Virus record (IMG/VR): IMGVR_UViG_3300037200_000222
Coordinates: 1-37,632 of that record
Length of the DNA stretch: 37,632 nucleotides
DNA from: a virus
Direction: 5' to 3' (one strand)
Every line of letters starts with the position of its first letter. Position 1 is the stretch's first letter. The notes under the pieces were generated by a model, which did not search any database, was not told the origin of the DNA, and was given only the letters and a program-made list of their open reading frames with translations. Of the stretch, positions 1 through 7,303 are shown piece by piece. Both the position numbers and the translations under genes were made by a program.

Positions 1-165
1 AATGCGCTGATGCGCGATGGTCATGATGAAGAATCTGCTCACGCCCTTGCGATCGGAGCTGTTGAACGTTGGGCAAGCGGAGGCGGAAACGTCACCCCCG
101 AGGTAAGGGAAGCAAGCCAAAGAGCCGTACAGGAGTTCGAGGAACTCCGCGCTCACCATCCGTAG
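1..165 (+). CDS. C-terminal end of an upstream head gene (partial)
   Basis: The reading frame is open from the first base to TAG at 163-165, so only the last 54 residues are seen. They form a compact helical, charged tail with the pattern GHDEESAHALAIGAVERWA, then a short Gly stretch and a second helix. In actinophage head proteins I recall similar tails (a helix ending in KKWA or ERWA, Gly-rich turn, PEVRxAxxxAL helix) at the C-terminus of portal or maturation-protease-type genes. Its place just upstream of a capsid protease fits a portal protein, but that is inference from gene order. Its stop overlaps the proposed GTA start of the next gene as GTAG. Confidence 0.6.
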   Translation, partial: NALMRDGHDEESAHALAIGAVERWASGGGNVTPEVREASQRAVQEFEELRAHHP

Positions 166-317
166 CGCTGGACAGACTCGCTTCCGCGCTGAACGCGTGT
201 GAAAAAGCCGGGCTGAATCCGAAGTTGAAGCATGGCATCGTGTTCACGGACGCGGCGATCATACTCCCGATCAAAGATCGGTGGGTAGTGCGGATGCTGA
301 CAAAGCCAGGTAAGTGA
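162..317 (+). CDS. small conserved phage protein, unusual start
   Basis: The frame from 162 to TGA 315-317 encodes about 51 residues beginning ALDRLASALNACEKAGL and containing KLKHGIVFTDAAIILPIKDRW. This resembles a family of 50-60 residue actinophage proteins of unknown function found beside head genes, which in my memory start at the equivalent of M-x-LDRL. No ATG, GTG or TTG lies at that point. The codon there is GTA (162-164), forming GTAG with the TAG stop of the upstream gene. The only normal in-frame start upstream is TTG at 69. Using it would add a very basic, low-complexity N-terminus read out of frame through the upstream gene, which looks like a shadow. A CTG at 168 is another possibility. 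The 3' end overlaps the opposing HNH gene by 47 bases. Function is not recognised. Confidence 0.55.
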   Translation, partial: VALDRLASALNACEKAGLNPKLKHGIVFTDAAIILPIKDRWVVRMLTKPGK

Positions 318-807
318 TAGCGGCGGCGAGTACCTCGGGATTGTCCTGGAACATCCCGAGCCCGGTATTGCACTGGTCACACAGCAGCCCCCGGACTCTC
401 AGGGTCTTGTGGCAGTGATCCACGGATAGGCGCGTCTTCCCTATCGGGGGTCGCTGGCAGATGGTACACAGACCACCCTGAGCTTCCGACATGACGTCGA
501 ACTCTTCACGAGTGATGCCGTACTTCCGGAACATCCTGTCATTATTGTGCTTCTCGCGACGGTTCGTGTAGTTCTCGACATAGAACTCTCTGAAATGCTG
601 CTTCCGCTTGTTGCGGAACTCGGAATCTTCCTCGTACTTCCGGTTGTACCAGTCGCGGTAACAGTTCCGGCAGCGAGTTTGCAGACCATCAGGCTTAGAC
701 CTGTTTTTATGGAAAGCCTCGAACGACAGACGCTTCTTGCAGATAGTGCAGACCTTGGAGTTCTCCAGGTCATCTGTTTCCTCAAAGCGTGGAGCAGGTC
801 TAGGCAT
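271..807 (-). CDS. Endonuclease VII-like HNH nuclease (homing type)
   Basis: A protein of 178 residues on the minus strand, against the direction of its neighbours. Residues 20-49 hold two CxxC pairs (C20/C23, C46/C49) like a small zinc ribbon. Residues 110-160 hold the recombination endonuclease VII signature: CTIC at 114-117, DHCHKT at 130-135 with the catalytic Asp-His, and CDQCNTGLG at 143-151, where the four cysteines bind structural zinc and the Asn belongs to the nuclease site. Known relatives are free-standing HNH nucleases scattered through phage genomes and thought to move by cutting unoccupied sites. The insertion lies between a small head gene and the protease, and it seems to have brought AT-rich flanking DNA. 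The ATG at 807 sits in one arm of an inverted repeat (806-842). Confidence 0.85.
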   Translation of the reverse strand: MPRPAPRFEETDDLENSKVCTICKKRLSFEAFHKNRSKPDGLQTRCRNCYRDWYNRKYEEDSEFRNKRKQHFREFYVENYTNRREKHNNDRMFRKYGITREEFDVMSEAQGGLCTICQRPPIGKTRLSVDHCHKTLRVRGLLCDQCNTGLGMFQDNPEVLAAAITYLALSASALPTDL

Positions 808-842
808 TATGTTGCGCTTCCGTTAGAGGTTGTCAACATAAT
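806..842. promoter_or_regulatory. divergent control region with inverted repeat
   Basis: ATTATGTTG (806-814) and CAACATAAT (834-842) form a perfect 9-bp inverted repeat around a 19-nt centre, in an AT-rich island between the minus-strand HNH gene and the protease. Each arm carries a CATAAT -10-like hexamer. The plus strand has TTGCGC at 812-817 and the minus strand TTGACA at 836-831, both with 19-nt spacers. The plus-strand pair would start transcription just before the protease ribosome site AGGAG (854-858). The minus-strand -10 overlaps the HNH start codon, so it would miss that ATG. The repeat could be an operator or an RNA hairpin. No experimental support. Confidence 0.4.
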
Positions 843-862
843 CGTATTAAATTAGGAGCCGT

Positions 863-3535
863 GTGGCAACTACCCTTACCGACGACGGTCAGATAACCTT
901 CGCGTCTTTTCCCATAGACAAAATGGAGACAAACGACGACGGCGATCTGGTCGTGTTCGGAAAGGCTTCCGACGGTTCCGTCGATGCCGACAACCAGGTC
1001 GTGAGCCCGACCTGGATGGCGAAAGCCGCACAGGAGTGGCTTGCCACCGGCGCGAATCTGCGAGTGCAGCACTCGCCGCAGCGCGACCCGGCTGGCATCG
1101 GACTGGAAGCCAGCACGGACAGCAGTGGAGCAACCTGGGTCAAGAGCCTGGTCGTGGAGCCAATTGCCCAGAAGCTGGTCGCCAAGGGTGCGTTGAGGGC
1201 ATACTCGGTCGGAATTGCCAGACCCACCATCGAACGCGATGTCACCGGCAAGGCACGCGGCGGGATTATCACTGACGGCACCCTGGTCGAGATCAGCCTG
1301 GTTGATCGCCCTGCGAACAAGTCCTGCGGATTCCAGCTCGTCAAGAGTGACGGCGACGGCAACCTGGAGTATGTCGGCAAGGTCTTCGGCGATGACGAGG
1401 TAATCGCTAAGTTCACCGAGGCGGAAGTCACCAAGGGTATTGAAGGCGGGCACGAGGGATTTACTCCTTCGACTCCGAATGACATCACCCTGGACTTCAC
1501 CCCGAATGACCTGATGAAGATCCTGCAGAACAAGATGGTGGAGCGTCACTACGATGACCTTGCTCTCAAGGCGGTCTACGACGCCGAGGGTGAAGTTTAC
1601 AAGCGCGATATCGACACCGCGACCCGGCGCAGTCTCGCGTCCCAGGGGCACGCGCTTAGTGATGGCAGTTATCCGATCGCCAATACCGAGGACCTGCACA
1701 ATGCAGCCATCCTGGCACGCGGCGGTCACGGCAACGTCTCAGGCGCACGTGCGCTCATAGCCAGAAGGGCAAAGGATCTCGGTGTGGCAAATCCGCTTTC
1801 CGATACTGACAACGACAAGCTCGACGGGGTAGAGGAAGTTCTCCCCAAGGAAGCCACTCCCGAGGTCATCAAGGACCCGGAAGAGACTTCTGAGCCTGAA
1901 GCCGAGAAGGCGAAGAAGCCTGCCAAGGGCAAGAAGATGCCCCCGTGGCTGAAGCCCAAGGACGGCGACTCCGACGACGACTCCTCCTGCAAGGAAGAGC
2001 ACGCGCACACGGAGAAGTGCAGTCCCAGCGGCACTCCCAAGTCCACCAGCGGTGCTTCGGATGCCGCGGACATGCAGGAGATTCCCAACACGGGTCCGGC
2101 TCCCGAGAGCCCCATGCCCGCGGGCATCAAGAACGCCTCCCCCGAGACCTCCGCGATGCTCCGCTTCAAGTCCATCGGTATCGACACCGACCTGGGTCGG
2201 CTGCACGATCTGACCTGCCCTGCGTACCACCCGGAGGACGTGAGCAAGTATCATCCGCTGACCGACTTCACCACGGTGATTGACGAGAGCCTGTGGCAGC
2301 GCAAGGCGCTGGATGCAGCCACCTCCAAGTCGCTTACCGAGGCGATGGCGATGCAGGAGGTCTGGCAGGCGGTCAGCATCCTGAAGGGCGCCGACTTCGC
2401 CGAGCTGAATGACTACCGGCTGGAGACGCACAAGGCGTTCCGGGACGCGAACCCCGGGGTGGGGGGCTATCCCAGTCCCGGGAGCATGTCTCCCGGGAAG
2501 TACAACCGTCCCCTGGTCACCGCGGGTCACGAGGCTAGCTCTCCCGGGCACATGCCCCCGAACAGCTCCCCGGGTGTCGCCGGCGGTCCCGTCCACGCGG
2601 GCAGCTTCGACCGTCCCCCGCTGGGATCGGGTCACCAGACCCCGAGCCCCGACTTCATGAAGCGCGACGCGGAGTACCCGAGGGAGCAGGGCGTCCTCAC
2701 TCACCTGAACTACGCGGCGATGGAGAAGGAGCATTCCCGGCAGGCACTCAGCCGGGTGCACGAGCACCTGTCCCGGCAGTTCCCCGAGGTGTGCCCGATG
2801 GACACGTACACCCCCGTAGTCCCTGCCGCCAACCCTGTTCCGGCTCCCGTCGGGAAGGCTGTCGAGCCCGAGGTGCAGGTAGCCGCGGTCAGCAAGTCCC
2901 CGGAAATTCCCCAGGATGTCCTCGATTCGATCGAGAAGGGGATGCGGAAGAAGCTCGGCAAGAAGGTCCTCAGCGGCAAGATGACCGTGGACGAGGCTCG
3001 CTCCAAGATGGGTCGCATGCGCTCCCAGAAGATGCAGGAATGGCAGCTTGAGGAGCAGCTCACCAAGGGCGAGATCACTCGCGAGGATGCCCTGAAGGCA
3101 CTCGGTTTTGAGGACGAGGTAATCGCCGCCAAGAGCGCCGAGCCCGAGGTCATCAAGAGCCCCGCCGGGAACTCTCCGGCGCCATTCTTTCCCCCGGCGG
3201 TTGACCCGGACATTATCAAGTCCGCGATTGCGGAGGCTCTCGCGCCTCTCGTCGCGAAGGTGGAAGAGCAGCAGAAGGTCATCAGCGCGCAGGAGAAGCG
3301 CTGGGAGGATGCTGCCCTTCTCCCCGATCCAAGTACTGCGGGTTTTGCGGGCTTCGCCCTGAACCCGGTGAAGAAGTCCCGTCCGGCGGACGTGACTAAG
3401 ACTGCTGAGTTTGCGGAGCATACCCAGCGCATGATTGCCCGTCAGCTGCAGCGTACTGCGCGGACGAGCGAGAATCCCGCGGAGAGGGAAGCCGCATGGG
3501 CGGAACTCTCCAAGTACGGCAATGTAACTGACTAA
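863..3535 (+). CDS. capsid maturation protease, long fusion form
   Basis: GTG start at 863 behind AGGAG (854-858); 890 residues. Residues 1-165 look like a prohead (HK97 U35/XkdF-type) serine protease: His70 in RVQHSP, Ser115 in LRAYSVGIAR and the terminal strand LVEISLVDRPAN (141-152). The enzyme would cleave scaffold and capsid N-termini during head assembly. Residues 247-310 match the DUF6582-type motif, with DIDTATRRSLA then DGSYPIAN. Residues 320-400 are charged and Lys/Glu-rich; 520-600 are Pro/Gly/Ser-rich; 680-820 are helical and charged and may act as an internal scaffold. Prohead proteases are usually 150-300 residues, so the length is notable. No separate scaffold gene is visible before the capsid gene 27 bases downstream, which supports a fused scaffold. 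The protease role is well supported by motifs and position; the scaffold role is inferred. Confidence 0.85.
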   Translation: MATTLTDDGQITFASFPIDKMETNDDGDLVVFGKASDGSVDADNQVVSPTWMAKAAQEWLATGANLRVQHSPQRDPAGIGLEASTDSSGATWVKSLVVEPIAQKLVAKGALRAYSVGIARPTIERDVTGKARGGIITDGTLVEISLVDRPANKSCGFQLVKSDGDGNLEYVGKVFGDDEVIAKFTEAEVTKGIEGGHEGFTPSTPNDITLDFTPNDLMKILQNKMVERHYDDLALKAVYDAEGEVYKRDIDTATRRSLASQGHALSDGSYPIANTEDLHNAAILARGGHGNVSGARALIARRAKDLGVANPLSDTDNDKLDGVEEVLPKEATPEVIKDPEETSEPEAEKAKKPAKGKKMPPWLKPKDGDSDDDSSCKEEHAHTEKCSPSGTPKSTSGASDAADMQEIPNTGPAPESPMPAGIKNASPETSAMLRFKSIGIDTDLGRLHDLTCPAYHPEDVSKYHPLTDFTTVIDESLWQRKALDAATSKSLTEAMAMQEVWQAVSILKGADFAELNDYRLETHKAFRDANPGVGGYPSPGSMSPGKYNRPLVTAGHEASSPGHMPPNSSPGVAGGPVHAGSFDRPPLGSGHQTPSPDFMKRDAEYPREQGVLTHLNYAAMEKEHSRQALSRVHEHLSRQFPEVCPMDTYTPVVPAANPVPAPVGKAVEPEVQVAAVSKSPEIPQDVLDSIEKGMRKKLGKKVLSGKMTVDEARSKMGRMRSQKMQEWQLEEQLTKGEITREDALKALGFEDEVIAAKSAEPEVIKSPAGNSPAPFFPPAVDPDIIKSAIAEALAPLVAKVEEQQKVISAQEKRWEDAALLPDPSTAGFAGFALNPVKKSRPADVTKTAEFAEHTQRMIARQLQRTARTSENPAEREAAWAELSKYGNVTD

Positions 3536-3562
3536 AAAGCTCCAGCAAACTTCAGGAGATGT

Positions 3563-5461
3563 GTGGCAGATATCCTAACTGCGGATGAGAGTATCGCCGC
3601 GCCCGGAATGGGCGGCGCGCGCGGTAGCTCGGCAAGTGATGTTACTGCGAATATGGCTCGCAGGTCCGATTACGAGGCTGTTTTCTCGACTAAGGCGAAG
3701 ACCCTGGTCAAGGGCGCCGGTCATGTCATGAACAACGGCATCCCGCTGAATGACGCGGATCACGGCAGCCTGATCATGACCAAGGCAGCCCAGGCTGCGC
3801 TGGACCTGCGCACCTCGGTGATGCAGGGCACCCGGAACACCGAGAGCGTCCTTTCCGGGATGTCCGGGGAGTTCTGGAATCACCGGCAGATGGGCGCGGC
3901 TAAGTACCAGGCGCTGCAGAGCGCGGACACCCGCAAGGCGTTCTCCGCGGGCAACCTCGGGCTGAGCGGCGTTCCGTACGGTTTGGTACCTTTTGACCTT
4001 CTTGCCCCAAGTCGTCTCATTTATCCGGTTTATACCCTTTTCCGGAACAAGTTCCCTCGTCCGGCTGGACAGGGTGCTTCCCGCCAGGTCTACGGTCTGC
4101 TCGGGATCTCCGGCTCCCAGACCGGGGGTCAGGGCATCGTTGACATCTCCATCCCGGAGCTTGTCGGCAGCACCACCTCGCTGGGTTCGACTCACTGGCC
4201 GCTGAACATCCCCGGCACCGGGTCGCAGACCGAGTACAAGCTGAATGTTCCTTACCGGTTCTTCGGACTTTCCGAAACTCTTTCCTGGCTTGCCCAGTTT
4301 GAGGGTCAGGGATTCGAAGACATTTCCGCGCTGGCGAACCTGGTCCTCCTGCAGGAGATGATGCTCGGCGAGGAGTACCAGATGATCGCCGGGTCGAGCC
4401 AGAACCTGGCAGCTCCGGCAGCCCCGACGCTGACCGTGCGGACCGCGGGCTCTAACGAGACCGCACTGACCGGGGTCACCAGCAGCGAGATCGCGGTCGA
4501 GGTCACCGCCCTGAACTACTTCGGGGAGACCGCCGCAGGAACCGCCACCGCCAACACCACCGGCGTGACCAGCACCTCGGTCGTGGATGTCGTGATCAAC
4601 CCCGTCGCGGGCGCTCAGCAGTACAACGTCTACGTCCAGACCGGGAACACCGGCAGCTACTACCTGCAGGTGGGCACCTCGGTCCAGTCCAGCACCACCT
4701 ACACCGGGAAGCAGACCGCGAACTCGGTCGGCGGCATCCGGATCACCCTGCAGGGCGCTCTCGCCACCTCCGGCGGAACTCCTCCTTCCACTGACACCGG
4801 CACCGGCAACAGCAACCGGATGGACGGGCTCATCCCGGTCCTCTCGGGTCTGTCCAGCACCGGCTCCGGTCCCTACACCAACGTGGGCTTCGAGTCCACC
4901 GGGGTCTGGAAGGGCGGCTACATCAACCAGTCCGTGGGAACTCACCTTTCCACGAATGCCATCTTCACAGCCCTCGATGCCCTCTGGGAGAATAACGGGC
5001 TGAATAACGTAACCCCGGGTATCTACAAGGCGGACCCCTCTGAGATCGTCGCCGACGGCGGTGACCTCATGCGGCTCGCCAATGACATGCTCACCCAGGG
5101 TGCGGGTCTGAACTACCTGCTGAATATCAGCCAGGACCAGATCAGCGGCATCCGCGCAGGCGCGGCTGTCTCGGAATTCGTCAACCCGGTCACCCGGAGC
5201 ACCGTCAAGCTCACTGTTCACCCCTGGATGTCCCAGGGTACCGCGCTGCTTATGAGCTACCAGCTCCCGCAGACGTGGAGCCACGTGGACAATGCCTGGG
5301 AAATGACCTGCGTGCAAGACTATGTGTCTGTCGCATGGCCGGTAATTGACGCGACCTTCCGGTATTCAATTTTCCTTCTGGGAACCCTCGTCGCGCACGC
5401 GCCGATGTATTCCGGGATCCTCCAGGGACTTCAGGTATCGGACACAACCCCATATTCTTGA
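3563..5461 (+). CDS. major capsid protein with fibronectin-like insert
   Basis: GTG start at 3563 with AGGAG at 3554-3558. The ATG at 3559 is rejected because its frame closes within nine codons. 632 residues. Gene order (directly after the protease), size and sequence style support the major head subunit that forms the HK97-fold shell. Residues 135-280 include YGLVPFDLLAPSRLIYPVYT and a long helical segment SWLAQFEGQGFEDISALANL. Residues 283-400 change character to a Thr/Ser-rich beta domain starting APAAPTLTV and ending near GIRITLQGAL, which resembles a fibronectin III or Ig-like domain. The capsid fold resumes with NRMDGLIPVLSG (417-428). Such Ig-like inserts are known on phage shells and are thought to be displayed outside. 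No assembly function can be read directly, so the call rests on context. Confidence 0.85.
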   Translation: MADILTADESIAAPGMGGARGSSASDVTANMARRSDYEAVFSTKAKTLVKGAGHVMNNGIPLNDADHGSLIMTKAAQAALDLRTSVMQGTRNTESVLSGMSGEFWNHRQMGAAKYQALQSADTRKAFSAGNLGLSGVPYGLVPFDLLAPSRLIYPVYTLFRNKFPRPAGQGASRQVYGLLGISGSQTGGQGIVDISIPELVGSTTSLGSTHWPLNIPGTGSQTEYKLNVPYRFFGLSETLSWLAQFEGQGFEDISALANLVLLQEMMLGEEYQMIAGSSQNLAAPAAPTLTVRTAGSNETALTGVTSSEIAVEVTALNYFGETAAGTATANTTGVTSTSVVDVVINPVAGAQQYNVYVQTGNTGSYYLQVGTSVQSSTTYTGKQTANSVGGIRITLQGALATSGGTPPSTDTGTGNSNRMDGLIPVLSGLSSTGSGPYTNVGFESTGVWKGGYINQSVGTHLSTNAIFTALDALWENNGLNNVTPGIYKADPSEIVADGGDLMRLANDMLTQGAGLNYLLNISQDQISGIRAGAAVSEFVNPVTRSTVKLTVHPWMSQGTALLMSYQLPQTWSHVDNAWEMTCVQDYVSVAWPVIDATFRYSIFLLGTLVAHAPMYSGILQGLQVSDTTPYS

Positions 5462-5520
5462 TCTGCGGAAACATCAGGATCACAGGGCTTGCAATCAAAC
5501 ATGTGGAACTATCAGCAGTA

Positions 5521-5559
5521 AATCCTGGAGCGCCGTATCAATGGCGGCGCTCCAGGATT
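5521..5559 (+). terminator. strong hairpin after the capsid gene
   Basis: AATCCTGGAGCGCC (5521-5534) pairs perfectly with GGCGCTCCAGGATT (5546-5559), and one more G-C pair closes a 9-nt loop. No T-run follows. It sits in the 162-base gap between the capsid gene and the next start; I see no gene in that gap. It could be a partial terminator or attenuator of the T-less type common in actinobacteria, or a 3' structure that protects the abundant capsid message. Confidence 0.65.
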
Positions 5560-5623
5560 ATCATCACAGCGGCAAAGAGCCGCCCACCTCAAAAGCAGAT
5601 TAACACACAGAACAAGGAGTTGT

Positions 5624-5929
5624 GTGGCTCTTGCAGTTGCATATCAGACCGTTATCACCAGCGTTACCAACTCGTCCCTGGCGCTCTGGACCAGTCCGAG
5701 CACCGGCTATGTCCGTGATGTGGTTATCACCAACAGCGGCGCGAGCACTCTGTTCGTGTCCTCGGGAACCGGCGTCAGCAGCGCCTCCACCACGGTCAGC
5801 TTCGGCATCCCGACGGGGCAGTCGCTCGTCCTGGAAGGTCAGCTCCCATCGAGCACGATCTTCTACGGGTTCAGTGGTGGCACCGCCGCCGCGTCCATTG
5901 GGTACGCATCGGTCGTCTCCGTCATCTAA
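5624..5929 (+). CDS. small beta-rich protein, possible head decoration
   Basis: GTG start at 5624 behind AAGGAG (5613-5618), inside the recurrent TGTGTGGC start context also used by the protease, capsid and 29226 genes. 101 residues, rich in Ser, Thr, Val and Gly, with alternating hydrophobic residues (GYVRDVVITNSG, TTVSFGIPTGQSLVLEG) that suggest a single beta sandwich. No cysteine, signal peptide or membrane segment is seen. I do not recognise the family. Its place directly after the capsid gene and before another beta protein suggests a capsid decoration or head fibre subunit. That is inference only. Confidence 0.7.
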   Translation: MALAVAYQTVITSVTNSSLALWTSPSTGYVRDVVITNSGASTLFVSSGTGVSSASTTVSFGIPTGQSLVLEGQLPSSTIFYGFSGGTAAASIGYASVVSVI

Positions 5930-5958
5930 GAGACTTCTCTCTCTAGAAAGGAGAAACC

Positions 5959-6492
5959 ATGCCTTTCCCTAACCTTCCCCCGGGATCGCCTAACTACGTC
6001 AACCTGACGTTTACCCCGACGTGGCTGTTCACCCCGAACACCGCCGCGGTCAATAATGTCCGGGTGCATAACACCGGGAGGACCCCGGTGCTCCTCGGGC
6101 AGGTGAACATGACGCAGAACGGCGGGACCCCGCTTCTGCCCGGGGCGCCGCCGGTGGAGATAAACAATGTCACCAGCTCGCTGTACGCGATGTCCCCGGT
6201 GACCCTCGGGGCAGCTATCGGGACCATCACCACCACGGTCATGACCGCCGGGACCTCGATTGTCACCGCGACCACCGCAATGACGGCGCAACTGGCGACA
6301 GGTGCGACGGTTGCCGTCCAGAGCACCGTGAATACCTCCAACATGGAGGTACTGGCAGTCAGCAGCTTCAGCACCGCGGGCACGAGTTTCACCGCGACTA
6401 CCACCGCGCAGTTCGCGCATGACACCACGAATATCGTTTACCTCTGCACCGCGACGTACGGGCAGGTGTCAATCCGCTACGGCGTCATGTAA
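5959..6492 (+). CDS. beta-rich protein, possible decoration protein
   Basis: ATG at 5959 with AAAGGAG just upstream; 177 residues. Residues 12-75 resemble the preceding small protein in style (LTFTPTWLFTPNTAAVNNVR, then VLLGQVNMTQNGG). Residues 89-160 form a module of short Thr/Ala/Val strands ending FTATTTAQFAHDTT. A similar module (strand repeats, then F-x-H near the end) appears in the major tail protein (about 104-178) and in the connector. Such inserted beta modules are common in actinophage virion proteins and may be Ig-like. The gene ends just before a hairpin at 6506-6547 and is probably the last gene of the head transcription unit. Role inferred from position; family not recognised. 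Confidence 0.7.
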   Translation: MPFPNLPPGSPNYVNLTFTPTWLFTPNTAAVNNVRVHNTGRTPVLLGQVNMTQNGGTPLLPGAPPVEINNVTSSLYAMSPVTLGAAIGTITTTVMTAGTSIVTATTAMTAQLATGATVAVQSTVNTSNMEVLAVSSFSTAGTSFTATTTAQFAHDTTNIVYLCTATYGQVSIRYGVM

Positions 6493-6505
6493 CAGAAGGA
6501 CATCC

Positions 6506-6547
6506 GCCCATCCCAGGGGAGAATTATCTTTTCCTCCTGGGATGGGC
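6506..6547 (+). terminator. terminator-like hairpin before sugar cassette
   Basis: GCCCATCCCAGG (6506-6517) pairs with CCTGGGATGGGC (6536-6547) over 12 perfect base pairs. The inner sequences GGAGAA and TTTTCCT can extend the stem with a bulge. A long T-run is lacking after the stem. It separates the head genes from the glycosyltransferase cassette and directly abuts a -10-like element. Confidence 0.65.
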
Positions 6548-6556
6548 TAGGATAAT
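6548..6556 (+). promoter_or_regulatory. possible promoter -10 element for sugar cassette
   Basis: TAGGATAAT lies immediately 3' of the hairpin, containing TAGGAT, the usual -10 hexamer of streptomycete sigma-70-type promoters, and overlapping GATAAT. No good -35 is seen; the region 17-18 bases upstream is the T/C-rich inner arm of the hairpin. Transcription would begin near 6563, ahead of the ribosome site GGAGG upstream of 6587. Confidence 0.35.
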
Positions 6557-6586
6557 GGTCAGAATATCCATTTCCTGGAGGCGCGA

Positions 6587-7303
6587 ATGCCCAGCCTGAT
6601 TATCATGGCTCCCATCCGGGGTCGCAAGGCTAACTGCGAGCGGCTGATCAGATCCTATGAGGAGACCGCGGACTTCGCGGATATGGTCTTCATTCTCGAT
6701 CCTGATGACCTCGGTACGTACGAGGGGGTTGACTGGGGCAGGACGAAGCAGGTCGTCCTGGATCCCCGGGGGATGATCGGACCCAAGCGGAACTATGCGG
6801 CGAAGCTTTTCGTCAATGATTACGACGCGCTGATGTGCATGGAAGATGACGTCACCTACGGCACCAAGGGCTGGGATACCATCCTGATGGGCGAGCTGGC
6901 GAAAATGGGCGGCACCGGGATGGTGTACCCGAATGACGACCGGCGCATTGACGTCCCGGAGAACGTGCTGATCTCCAGCGATATCGTGAAAGCCCTGGGC
7001 TGGTTCTGCGAGCCCTCGATGAGTCATTACTACATCGATAATGCCTGGGCTGACCTCGGGAATACCGCCGGGTGCCTCCGGTTCTGCCCTGATGTGCTCT
7101 TCGAGAACTTTCACTACAGCATGGGCAAGCAGGAATCAAAGCCTGATAAAACGTACTCCGAAGCGGAGAAGCTCGGACCTGCCGACAGGGCGGCGTACCT
7201 CACCTGGCTGCAGGAGCGCCTGAATGATGATGTGAAGACAGTCAGGAAGGTCCTCGGCACCGAGACGGGCTTGAAGATCGTGCGCAAGGGGAAGCTCGCG
7301 TGA
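6587..7303 (+). CDS. GT-A type glycosyltransferase 1
   Basis: ATG at 6587 with GGAGG just upstream; 238 residues. The opening strand LIIMAPIRGR and helix, then FILDPDD (35-41) and ALMCMEDDVTYG (81-92), give a GT-A-like layout in which EDD at 86-88 takes the place of the metal-binding DxD motif. Later conserved blocks are GGTGMVYPNDDRR (108-120), PENVLISSDI (124-133) and DNAWADLG (151-158), with FENFHY at 172-177. The same blocks occur in the protein at 8939-9631, so the two are paralogs. The likely reaction is transfer of a sugar from a nucleotide sugar; donor and acceptor cannot be read. It overlaps the methyltransferase by four bases (GTGA), so the cassette is probably one operon. Possible targets are virion proteins or a host glycan. 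Confidence 0.8.
   Translation: MPSLIIMAPIRGRKANCERLIRSYEETADFADMVFILDPDDLGTYEGVDWGRTKQVVLDPRGMIGPKRNYAAKLFVNDYDALMCMEDDVTYGTKGWDTILMGELAKMGGTGMVYPNDDRRIDVPENVLISSDIVKALGWFCEPSMSHYYIDNAWADLGNTAGCLRFCPDVLFENFHYSMGKQESKPDKTYSEAEKLGPADRAAYLTWLQERLNDDVKTVRKVLGTETGLKIVRKGKLA

Noticed and set aside
1739-3421. Long minus-strand ORF of 560 codons opposite the protease
   Set aside because: It mirrors the plus-strand gene in high-GC DNA (Leu/Arg/Gly/His-rich). The plus-strand product has recognisable motifs and a ribosome site.
3575-5317. Long minus-strand ORF of 580 codons opposite the capsid gene
   Set aside because: Shadow frame caused by high GC. Composition is Gly/Asp/Val/Arg-rich without a domain, and the plus strand is the capsid gene.
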